Shown here piece after piece: positions 47,439 through 58,100 of a stretch of DNA of 64,000 nucleotides; within the stretch, counting starts at the first letter, position 1, and each line of letters starts with the position of its first letter. The notes under the pieces were generated by a model, which did not search any database, had not been told where the DNA came from, and saw only the letters and a program-made list of their open reading frames with translations. Both the position numbers and the translations under genes were made by a program. Source of the DNA: Turbatrix aceti (lineage: Eukaryota; Nematoda; Chromadorea; Rhabditida; Panagrolaimidae); assembly GCA_963969345.1 (NCBI GenBank), contig OZ017769.1, forward strand, positions 1,426,001 through 1,490,000. Reading direction: 5' to 3'.

Positions 47439-48765
47439 TTATCCTCTCGTTTTCTTTGAAACTGTGGATGACGTTCTGGTTGTTGAACTAGTCCTTGTCG
47501 TTGCTCCCGTTGCCGACGTGGTCGCATCGGTGGCGGTGGTACCAGTAGCGGTGGTACCAGTAGCAGTGGTACCAGAAGTGGTACCAGTAGCGGTGGTACC
47601 AGAAGTGGTACCAGTAGCGGTGGTACCAGTAGCGGTGGTACCAGTAGCGGTGGTACCAGTAGTGGTACCACCGCGGCGGCGGCGGCGACGGCGTTTTGAA
47701 ACTTTCCAAATGTAGTAGCCAAGAGCCATAACAACTGTTACTCCAATCAATCCACAACCTCCGATTACAGTAAGTACAACTACAAAGGATGAATGAAGAT
47801 TCCGGTGTAAAAGTACTAAGGCTATACTTACCTATTAGTTGATTTTTATCACTTTTATCTTTTGCTTCCTTTGCAGCGAGTTCATTTCTTTTAGCGGCAA
47901 TTGCGTTCTCGAGCTCAGCGGGTTGGTAAATGGATTTCAGCTCAAAGAGCAGATCCCTACAAGTACTTTCTTTTTTATTTGGCGTAAGACAAGTAGTGAA
48001 ATAGGAATTGAGCTTATCCTTCTTATCAACCAGTTCGGGTTTTAGAGTATCAATCTACAATATTAAATGGATGTTTGAAAAAATGAAAATTAATAAAGCG
48101 GGCAAACATTCGTTTTCGTTTGCAAGCAAAAAAACGGTTGTTTGCACACAGATTCTCACCTGGAACGGCGTAACTTCGCACACGACGTAGCTTGCCTTCT
48201 CGATTGCTTCCTTGACCGGCAGAAATGAGAATTGAGAAGCACCCCCCTCACCCAAGGCTGAAACAGGGGAAGTTACCTATCACCTGCCGTCACCTGTAAG
48301 GGTCACTTACCCAGCGTCAGAATCCTGGGCGAGGCGCCACCAGCGTTGTTCTCTTCTCCAAACACGAGAACCACACCGGAAGCGGATTCTATATTTTCCT
48401 CTCGAAGCAGCGATTTGACTGAAAAACAGCCAAACAGTTCCTCTACGCCCTTTTGGATTTCAAAACTCACCAAAGAGGTGTTGGAGCTCGGGCGTACCGA
48501 GACGGCCCGGCTCGCTTCCTTCGACAGCGGTTTTGCATGAGCGGGCGAGATTGGGCTTCTTTCTGACGTTTGGAACCATGGCGTAGCACCGTTCGCCGTA
48601 TTCCTCGACCAGCCGCGTCTCAGATGACAACGGGAACACAGCCAGGTCCAAGCCGAGATTGGTGGAGTAGAACGTTGCCGGACATCCTCTGCCACCACGC
48701 GACTCTACCGGCTGCAAGCAAAAGCTTACGATGACAGCCGAAGCCAAAAAGATCGTTGCCTTCAT
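47439..48765 (-). CDS. 6C-TM family gene 6 (TTGTTATG-repeat tail)
   Basis: Exons 48765-48471, 48418-48311, 48257-48160, 48054-47832 and 47779-47439 (phases 1,1,0,1) give 354 residues. Exons 1-3 are a direct near-copy of gene 5 (offset 5283 bp). Exons 4-5 are different: CLTPNKKESTC pair, membrane segment about 243-265 (VIGGCGLIGVTVVMALGYYIW), a KRRRRRRR stop-transfer cluster, then a GTTAT/GTTSGTTAT repeat from a 15 bp GGTACCAGTAGCGGT minisatellite and a Ser/Thr/Arg end. Together with genes 4 and 5 it shows a constant ectodomain attached to three unrelated tails. Function unknown. Confidence 0.8.
47525..47675. repeat. 15 bp coding minisatellite in 6C-TM gene 6
   Basis: Tandem GGTACCAGTAGCGGT units with AGAAGT variants, in frame on the minus strand. 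Confidence 0.8.
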
Positions 48766-49945
48766 GGCAGCAAACTTCATCAACTGAAAATTGAGTAGGC
48801 TGTTTGACACGATAAGAATTATGTTAATTTTTGGAGGGAAACATTTTTGTTCTATTCACTTTTTAGCAGTTCATTCCATAGCGAAAACTGCTATGGAATG
48901 AACTTTGTTACGTGTCAACTTTGATATTTTTTGCATCCAAACAAAGGTCAAGAGGCAGTCCATGACAGGATTTCGGACCGAGGACAAGGTTTTTTTACAC
49001 TTTCAAATGTTTTACGCCAGAATTGTTTTCCACCCCTTGGAAGGTCTAAAACCGCGATACACAGATTTAAAAAAATCGAAATCTGTAGTTTTGGCTTCCA
49101 GAAGGTTTTGATACAAGTTGATGCCATGCGTTGCGTTGCGTTCATGAGGAAATCAGATTTTTTTTATCCTTACAGTGAGTGCCATTTTTGAGTCATTTTG
49201 TTTTTTTGGCTACCATAGATTTGTTTTTTTGTTGGGGAAATTATAGTATAGCCTATCTTTTTCCTCGTGTTTTGGCGCGTCGAATAAAAAAACACAAAAT
49301 TTTCGGAATCGGGCTTCATTGCCATCCGCGGGCTTTTATGGTGCGCACTCGAGAAAATGCGCACAAAAAACCGCTTTTTCGCTGCGAGTGACAAAAAAAC
49401 TGCGTGCGCGCACGTATAAGGAGTCATGTTCAAAAAACGGCCCTGAAGCAAATTTGTGTTTTTTATGCTTGCGGTCACCTGAATATGATTGGTCATGTCC
49501 TGAAGATTGTAATAAGTTCCTTGCGCGTTTGATCCGACAATTTTGCACATTGCCACAGGCATTTGAAAAAAATGAAAAAAATAAAAAAACCACACCAAAA
49601 ACGATCTATTTGTTAACTATGATTAACATTGCAACCTAACTTTCACATTTTAAAAGCAAGATTTGAAGCCCCAGCGGCAAACTTCAAAAAAATAACCACA
49701 TCTTTTTACTTTTCTTAAATTTTTCGGAAGTTTGCCGGGGAATTTGGCGGAGAATTTGGCAGAAGTTGGGGGAATCCCCGGGGATTTCCGGGAATATTCC
49801 CCGGGGAATCTCCCGGGGAATCCCATCTTCGCAACCCTGCTTCTGGTCCCCTACAACCCCGCATTTGATGTTGTATCCTAAATCGGCTCACAGAGTGTAA
49901 AAAACAGTTTATTTATTGCCTAATATTCAATTCAAATTATCAGTC
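48766..49945. other. Intergenic between 6C-TM genes 7 and 6
   Basis: No gene seen. A CATTCCATAGC..GCTATGGAATG hairpin lies near 48874-48900, and a solo hAT-type end near 49735-49855. Confidence 0.5.
49735..49855. mobile_element. Solo end of a hAT-type element, CCCCGGGGA family
   Basis: Read on the minus strand it starts CAGGGTTGCGAAGATGGGAT and continues with palindromic TTCCCCGGGG words, parallel to the element at 46411. The other terminus and target duplication were not found. Confidence 0.5.
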
Positions 49946-51888
49946 TTATGGAGCGGTCTTAAATAGCGACGTATTAGGCATTTGTTCCTTCCGGAGTAGT
50001 TCAAACGCGGTTAGTTGTTTTGCAGGATCTTCTTCGGTTTTTTTGGGTGAAAGCAGGCTCATGTCTTTCTTGCTCGGGTCGACTTTTATGGGTGAAAGCA
50101 GGCTCATGTCTTTCTTGCTCGAGTCGATTTTTATGGATGAACGCGTGCTGATCTCTTTCTTGCTCTTCCTCGACTTTTTCTTCTTCCTCTTCCTATCCTC
50201 CTCGCCATCGTCGTCGGCGTCGTCTTCAGCCTTGCGTTTCCTTCTCTTGCGTCTTTTTTTCTTCTTTTTTGATCTGGTTTCCGTGACCTCAGATTCTTCT
50301 TCTTCCTTAATCTTTTGCACTTTTCGGAAGAGGTTTATGCACGTTTTCTTCTTGGAGATAAACACTAACGCACAAATGCCGAGCAAGATCATTACGATTA
50401 CGCAAACGAGGATTATGACCGTGTTCATGAAATCTGTAAAACAAAAAAATGTTGGGTTGTAAAAAAAATTATCACATACTAGATTCTTTGGCTTTCAAAC
50501 TCTCTTCATATTCCTTTAATTTTTTGCATTGCTTTACCCTTATTTTATCGTTTGGATAAAGGCAGGGATCTTCAATCACTTTTTCATTTGTTTCGATCTT
50601 GGGTGTCGGTGGGGGGGTTTCAGTAGTGGCTTCATCTTGACCTTGATTTTGATCTTGATCTTGATTTTGATTTTGATTTTGATCTTGATCTTGACTTTTA
50701 TCTTTATCTTGATCTTGATCTTGACTTTTATCTTGATTTTGATCTTGATTTTGATCCTGATCTTTGTCTTTATTTTCATCGTCGTCGGCAGCCGGGATCG
50801 CGTAGAGGCGTGCTTCGGCATCAATTAAAGATGGGCGGTCCTTGGCAAACGAGGCGAAAGTATTCAGCTAAAGTTACATAGATTAAAAAAAAAATGTGAT
50901 GTCGACACAAATTTTTTTCCATTCAGTTTTTTTAGAAACAGAGTTGGAAAAAGTTGGTTTTAAAAAAAACTAGATTATTAAGTTTGAATTTTTTTACCAT
51001 GGTGCAAAAACTGCAAATTTGGTTCTATGTAAAATTGAAATCTTGAAGAGAACCAAAATCAAGCGTCGATCGTTTTTTAAAACGTTAAGCCAAAAATTAT
51101 CGATTGAATTTCAAAACAAGTGCCAAAAACGTCAATTTTTGAAAATTTTTTAAAAACTAATTATAGATTTTCGATACTAGTTTAAATCAAACATTTTTTT
51201 TGTTTTATTTCGTGTAAAAAAAGTTTGAAAAAAATGTATTTTGTTGAAATGAAATTCTTTTACAAACTTACACTGTCCGTAGTACCTTCGCATAGCAGGT
51301 AGTCAATGTCGTGCCTCACATCGTTAAATTTGACTATTTGGATTCGTTCTTTCGATGCTGTTCTTTCTGAAAAAAAATTGTTTAACCAAAATTTTAAAAT
51401 TGTAAATAAAACATACGCAGGACAACAACTTTATCCGGTTGTACAGGTTGTATAGCAATGTACCGTTTACCTGCACCTGGACTTGGCAGAACGGATTGGT
51501 CAAAATCGTGAACTAAAACGGAAGATTCATTTCATGAGGAAAATTAGTAAAAAATGAAATAAAAATTGAAATTGAAGTCAAACTTACTTCCGGACTCGTC
51601 AATGTGCTCTTCGCCGTTTCTGTACGGAAACAGTCGCTTATCTACGTTGAGAGCGTTGTTGCACGTAAGCTTTACGTTACGTGGGGATGTTATCTCCATA
51701 CTTGGATTGAAGGGAAGCCAAATGACGCATCGATTGTTGTAACTGTCGTCCATAACGTGTAGAACATCAACATTCGTTGGCGTTGGTACGCGAATTGTCG
51801 ACGGGCATCGAGGGTTGCCGTGGCCATCTGCTCCTGCAAGCACGACGGCAAGTATCACGGCGGATGCTACTAACACAGTCACTTGCAT
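49946..51888 (-). CDS. 6C-TM family gene 7 (Asp/Gln/Asn-repeat ectodomain)
   Basis: Exons 51888-51588, 51512-51417, 51366-51272, 50867-50480 and 50433-49946 (phases 1,1,0,1) give 455 residues. The signal peptide ends near AGADG. Cysteines: PRCPSTI, NRCVIWLP, LTCNNAL, YLLCEGTT, and PCLYPNDKIRVKQC. Between C4 and C5, on the predicted outer side, is a long DQDQNQNQ-type repeat of 6 bp units. Membrane segment about 297-317 (VIILVCVIVMILLGICALVFI). The tail has long Lys/Arg runs, acidic patches, and a duplicated SSKKDMSLLSPIKVDP block of 16 residues. Founder of subfamily III with gene 8. Function unknown. Confidence 0.76.
50634..50780. repeat. 6 bp coding repeat in 6C-TM gene 7
   Basis: TTGATC/TTGATT units, in frame, encode alternating Gln and Asp/Asn with occasional Lys-Ser. 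Confidence 0.8.
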
Positions 51889-53163
51889 TGCAACGACTCA
51901 TGCACTTCGCATTGAATAGATGTGAAGTGTTGGCGCTTAGATTGCAAATTCAAATTTTCTTTGTCTACAATTTATTATGCAAAAAACGTGCGTATACTGT
52001 AGTTCACTCCAGTGTTTCGCTGATTCCGCTTTTGAAAAAAATCAACTCTCAGAATCGATTCTTTGACTCCGAGTCAAAATAGGTTCACAGAAAATGCATC
52101 AGTAAACGCCTAAAAACTGCGTGCTTTCATCTTTAACGACTTTTTATTTTACAAAATCAACAATTTGGCACCAAAAATGGCTATAAAAATCTATTTTTTC
52201 CAAAAAATGAACATGAAATGTGGACTCCGAAGTGTCAAAAAGTCATTTTGTAAAAAACGACTCTCGACTCTGAGTCGGAGTCAGCGGAACACTGGTTGAC
52301 TCTGAGTGAGAACGCAACGAAAAAGTTGTCACATGAAAAAATCACGTATCTGTATTACTGGTCGCAAAAAGTGTATCGTATATAATACACAAATTGTTTT
52401 GACAGTAGACGATGCACTTCTTCAAACAAACGATATGCTTAGTTTTTTTTACGTTTATAAAGTGCGTTCAGAAAGGATAGCCTCACCCCTAAAATCAGGA
52501 TTTTTGGTAAAACGGTTAAAGTTACGGTGACGGGAGTAGGCTTAATCGATTTGTCGTAAAAAGTTACACTAGAACGTTATGTTCCGATGTCCATCCTCGA
52601 ACAAGTACGGCCTGCAAAAAATAAAATATATTTTTCGACCGTTCAGAAAGGATAGCCTCACTTTTGATTTTAATAGGGTTGACTCATTTTTAGTGCGTAG
52701 AAACGCCGCAAAGCGTGTTTAAATAAACAAGTAGGTTGATTTCAATTTAATAAGCTTCTAAAGAGACGATTCGCAATGAACTGATAAAAATTTTGGCCAT
52801 TTTACTACAAATTAGACCCCCAACATCAATAATGCCGTCCTGATGGTCAGTAACTCCCGCAAATTGACGTCTGTTGGCACAAACGGCTTGCAGGTGATGC
52901 CCCCTCAAGTTTCCAACAAAAGTCACCCTAAACAACCCTGCACTGTTTGATAAGAAAATTATTTATTTAAAATAAGCGATCCAATGTTCAGGTTTCAGAG
53001 TGTTTAGACCTCTTCTTTTGTAGGAAAAATTTTTTTTGATGCGTCAAAGTGTATCATCAAAGCACTTTTAGTATATTCGTTACAAAAAAATGAATCGTAT
53101 GCAACTCATAAAAACCTAACAATTAAAAGCGTCGTAAACATCAAATTTATTTCATTTTTTATT
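51889..53163. other. Intergenic between 6C-TM genes 8 and 7
   Basis: Contains a complete hAT-type element (52010-52294). A repeated phrase, TTCAGAAAGGATAGCCTCAC, occurs at about 52468 and 52642. Otherwise nothing recognisable. Confidence 0.5.
52010..52294. mobile_element. Non-autonomous hAT-type element, GACTC family
   Basis: A 285 bp element whose ends CAGTGTTTCGCTGATTCCG and (reverse) CAGTGTTCCGCTGACTCCG differ at two positions. It is flanked by GTTCACTC and GTTGACTC, an 8 bp duplication with one mismatch. Subterminal GACTCTGAGTC words on both sides. Related fragment at 827-970. Confidence 0.8.
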
Positions 53164-54876
53164 TCACGGAACCATCTGAAAATTCGATTCAGGCTTCTTT
53201 GATGACCCTCCTGGATATTCTGGATTAGTCTTAGCGAAGTACGATTTAATTGTCTGGAAAGACGTTGTAGGCTTTGTATTATTTGGCGTTCCCGTTTGAC
53301 CAAATTGAGATTTAATGGATTTGAATTTTTTCATATCACTCTTAGGAACAAAATCAGACGGACAAGACTGAAAGGGTGGTAGCCCGTCATTCGTGCTTCT
53401 TCTGGACATAGTACTCTTTGTTGAACTTTTGTTTCCACCACGGTTTCGCGTGCTTCTCTTCGACGATTTTGATCCGTCGGTAATAAAGTCCGACCTGATG
53501 GATTTAAATTGTTCTATACTGTTGCCCTTTTTCTTTTCCCTGTCATCCACGGTGAAGCTAAAAGTATGAGGAGTGGTGGTATGGTACTCTTCTTTAGGCT
53601 TCGACGGAGGAAGACCCAGCAATTTTCTGACTTTCTTTTTAAAGATGTATGCGAGGGCTGCAAATATCCCAATCAGCAGAAATATCATGAGGGCCATGAA
53701 GAAGATGACGGCCTTCTTATCTTCTAAAAAAGCACAATAAATTTAGTATGTGTATACGATTATTTAATTTTTGCAGTGAACAGACCATCTGCGTTAGCAT
53801 CCATTTTTTGTTGGTGAGCTTTGTAAGTGTCGCACGCCGGTGAATGCTCATCTATTATACAGGGATTTTTGATCACCGAGATATTGTGGTATATAACATT
53901 AGACTTGTCGACCACCGGCACCGGTTTAATGGGTTCATCTGCATTGTAGAAGGTTAAGAGATTGTCAACTGGAGACAGAGATATCAACTAAAAAAATTTG
54001 AAAAAGAATAGAATTATAATTTTTTTGATCGCGGAAAAATTAAAAATAACAAAAAAATACAATTTTTTGGTTTATAAATATTTGATTTTAAATTTATTTT
54101 TAAATTTAGTTATCGCAACACAATTAAATTTTTTTATGCATCAAAGTTAAAAAAAAGATTAGAAGAAACTTTAAATATAAAAATTAAAATTTTGAGATCC
54201 AAAAAGTGGGTCCGAAATTCATTAAAAAAAGTTTGTGGTTCTGACTGAGATTCTATTTTTAGAAATAAAAAACTTACATCTTTAGGCGACGCTTCGCAAA
54301 ACAGAAAATCAATGTCGTTTTTTGCGTCATCGATTTTTATTGACTCGATTCGTGTTCCTTTTTCGTCTTTTTCTGCAAAAATTTTTTTTTGATTGATCAA
54401 TCATAACAAAACATACTCAGAACTGAGATTTCATCAGTTTTTCCAACTGCTTTGATAGCAATGTACAGATGACCTAAGTTTGGGCCTGGCACACCTTTTT
54501 CTATGAATAGGTCAACTAAAACAAAAAATATATAAAAATTGAAAAAAAATAGTTCAAATTTACCTAGGTATTCCAAATTGAACGGCGCAACCGCTCTGCT
54601 CACGTTGATAGCTTTTTTGCATATACGTTCTAAAGAAAAATTTTCGCCTGTCAGATCTTCTGGATTGAAGGGAAGACAAATGACGCATCGATTGTTGACG
54701 TCACCGTCGTCCAGAATCCAAAGCTGAACAACAGACGTGCCTTTTCCTGACACTGGTATTGGTCTACGAATCGTTGACGGACATCGGGGAGTACCGTTGC
54801 TTTCTGCGCCCGAGATATGCGCCTGTCCGAGGAGAACAAGTGTCACGACAGAGACTGAGAGCAAAGTAGCATGCAT
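53164..54876 (-). CDS. 6C-TM family gene 8
   Basis: Exons 54876-54564, 54515-54417, 54372-54278, 53987-53786 and 53723-53164 give 422 residues with phases 1,1,0,1. I chose the ATG at 54876 because it opens a signal peptide (MHATLLSVSVVTLVLLGQAH). Cysteines: PRCPSTI, NRCVICLP, RICKKAI, FLFCEASP, and PCIIDEHSPAC. Membrane segment about 241-262 (FFMALMIFLLIGIFAALAYIF). The tail is Ser/Lys-rich with three spaced copies of an F-K-S-I-[RK]-S-[DQ]-F-like motif. The donor of intron 4 (GAT G|GTCTGT) is weak; the next upstream-like GT follows an in-frame stop, so either this donor is used or the gene ends early. Function unknown. Confidence 0.7.
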
Positions 54877-55113
54877 TGCTTGCAACAACTGAGTCGCTGT
54901 GTATTACTGCTGAATTTCTCTTTCATGTGTAAGAATTATTCTAATTTTCAGAATTTATTATGCAAATACGCAGACATACAATTTTTTTGAAGTAATAAAA
55001 AATACTATTTAAATTTATGAAAATCGAATGAGATCATGATCAGAAAAAAATTCACACGCAAATGAAAAAAATAGGATCCACAGAGAATCGAGCCCAAAAT
55101 ACCATCAACTCAC

Positions 55114-58100
55114 TCATCTAGGCATTGAAGTGACGCTGCTTGACGATGAATTGAGTTTCTGTAGATTTGTATATCGGCTACTCGACGACCGACGCAGTGA
55201 AAGACTCGAGAAAAGTGGCGTGCATCGGAGCATGTCTTTCAGCTGTATTGTTTCGTAGTTTTCGATGCTTTCTTGGAATCGTTCGATCCATACATCCTGT
55301 AAAATTTAGAACATTTGGAAAGAAGATTTCATCCAAAAGACATACCTTATCGGCCTTGTTGGCCGCTTGTATCGTGTATACGGAGACGACTTGGTAGTAC
55401 CGAGTTAGATGGATGACGACAAATGCGTTTTTAAGGGACACTGAAATATTTTTTTAAATTAGGATTCAAATTTCTCATTTTTAAAATCATAAAAAAAATA
55501 TTTTTCAAATAGAAAAAAATACGACAAAAAATATTTTTCAAATAGAAAAAAATACGACAAAAAATTTTTTTTTTAATTTTGTTGGAATTAAACGTAAGCA
55601 GACTTTTTCCGTTTTTTATGCAGTGCCAAACTCACTATTAGAATGACTATCATCAGAATCTGCGTCACAAAAGACGCATGAATCCAGCGGAACTGGTTGC
55701 TTATGTACAATATACGATTCTGACTTGTGAAGGTGTCCAACACTCTTTCTCGGCTTTAGTTGATTCTTTTTAATCTTCGTCATGAGGAACATGTCGTTGA
55801 AGAGGAATGCATAGCACTCGGTGACTTTTCCGTTTTCGATGAATTCGAGCGGGCCTTCGTGAACGAGCTTTCGACGGGGATGTGCGAGCAGATTCTCACA
55901 GAACTGCCGGGACAAAGCCCCCTTCAAAAAATCTGGGATAAAAGTTTTGGGTTCCATTTCGAGAACTGGCGGCCATACGACCAGAGACTGCAGCTGTTGG
56001 AGGCGCTCAAAATTGTGCAGCCACTGAACGGAATCATCGATGCTGCGGAGATTTTCATTCATAGTTTCGAGGACTTTTTCGAGTCTTGCTTTGTCTTCGT
56101 CGCCGTCTGTGTGCCGGAGAATTTCCTTGAGCAGGATTGGCAGACGCGTGATTCTCTGTAGCGGTGAAATAAGGAGATCTTCGAGTTGGAGTCTCCCACA
56201 ACGAGGATCTGACATGCAGACACGTTCGAAATCAGTCAGACGCTCTTCGCGGGTGCGAGCGCTGTTGAGGTATTCAATCGTGGCTTTGTAGTTGATGCAG
56301 TACGCTTGGTAGGCGGATATCGTGGACGGGCCTTTGGAAAACTGAAAACAATGGGATTAGGGGTCAAAAATGAGTTTTTGTGGTTTTTGATGTTGAAAAA
56401 TTTGATTTCCGCATTTTTGGTCATTTTGGATATTCACGCGATGTTTTCACGAGTGCACAAAATAAAAAACAGCGAGGCGTGATCAAACTGCATTACGACA
56501 ACTGATAAGAACATGTGTGGTCGAGGGCACACATGCGTAACTCAACTTTTGGTGGCAAAGGCGGAGTCACAGTCAAATGTAAGAAAAACCCGAACATTCG
56601 AGTATCCAATCCGAAAAAAGCTAGAACCTTAAAATTTAGATATATCAATATTTATCGCCTAATCGTCCGAGTGCATTTAAAAAAAATTGGCACAATTTAC
56701 GATGAAAAAAAGCTATTTTGCATTATTTTTCAGCTGTTCGCGTTTTTTGACTTATTTTTCTGTTTTGCAAAACATAATTTCAAATATTATTTATAAGAAG
56801 ATTAATTCTTCTAAAAATTAAAAAAAATGTGTTTTGGTGAAGGCAAAGAAGCGAAAAAATATCAAAGATTAACCATAATTGAAATAGTCATACAGTGATT
56901 TCACTTGTTTGCATCAAAAAAAATTAACAAAATCTAGAAGACTAAATAATTTACAATTTGAACTTTTCGGCACAAACTTTCATGCAAAAATTTTTATATT
57001 TTTAAAAAATTATTATATTAACCAATGACTTCTGACGCTGACTCGAACTTCAACGACCAACAACCGTCAGACCGGTCATTACATCGACTGAATCACCACT
57101 TTAGCATTTCTGTTCTTCCTTCGCTTCTGTTGCTCGCTTTTTTTTATTTTGCCCATCCCTCTTCCCCTGTCTCCCTTGCTGTCTCATAAATTATGGCCCA
57201 CGAATTGCATTCATTTGCCTTTTTTGTTTGATCCTTACTGACATCACGTTTGCGGAATTACAAATTATAAGTAAATACCGTCTGCATTCTGGCCAAAAAA
57301 CGGATTATAACAGTCTCAAAAAAAGTCGACAAGGAGTAATTCATCATAATGGCATGGACGCGGTGCAACCTAATTAGCAACTTATTTTTGGGGGCTAACA
57401 TGAATACTTGTTCCCAGAATGAATGCATGTGTAAAAAAATTAACTTCATAAAAAAAATTTGGTCTGTGGTATCCGTGAACGTGTATTTTTCACAAAATAA
57501 TGGCAAACATGTGTACTTTGAATTATCCCAGTTTGTTAACACAATTTAAAAATTATTTTTAAACCGGATTAGTAATTCTCAAAAAATGTGTTTTAGTGGT
57601 GACAAAACTGTAGAAGATTAACTACTACTTGTTGCGTGCGTCACATTTTCGAATTAGAAATAATAAATAAGCAAACAGTGGTTACACTTGGTATCGCATT
57701 AAATTAGTTTTTAACGACTGTTTTTAAAAAATCCTAAAAACATTTTTCCGGATTTTAGAAAAAAATGTCTTTTACCGAGTTGCATTTTTTAATCACTCGT
57801 GTTGCAAAAAAAATTATTATACTTCGGCTTTGCGTTGCCAATTTTTTTTTATTTTTTCTTTATGGCCCCCAATTCGGCCTTAAAAAACCAATTACATCAA
57901 AACTTAAAATGTTTCTTTTACTGCCGTTCAAACTTTTTTGAATTCAATTAAAATGCCAAAAAAAATGTTTCTGTCTCTGGCGAACGCTTTTTTTCTAAAA
58001 AGCAGAGTCATGTCACAAGCAAAAATGAAATACAAAAACGATACTTTTGTCGACAAAAACTATATTCTCATTTTTTCAATCCGAGATAAACAGAGCTTTT

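Noticed and set aside
31435..47675. CRISPR-like direct repeats
   Set aside because: Repeats are in-frame coding minisatellites in spliced animal genes, without unique spacers.
47402..47734. Val/Pro/Leu-repeat open frames overlapping 6C-TM gene 6
   Set aside because: Shadow frames of the 15 bp minisatellite; the true frame is fixed by splicing to exons 1-4.
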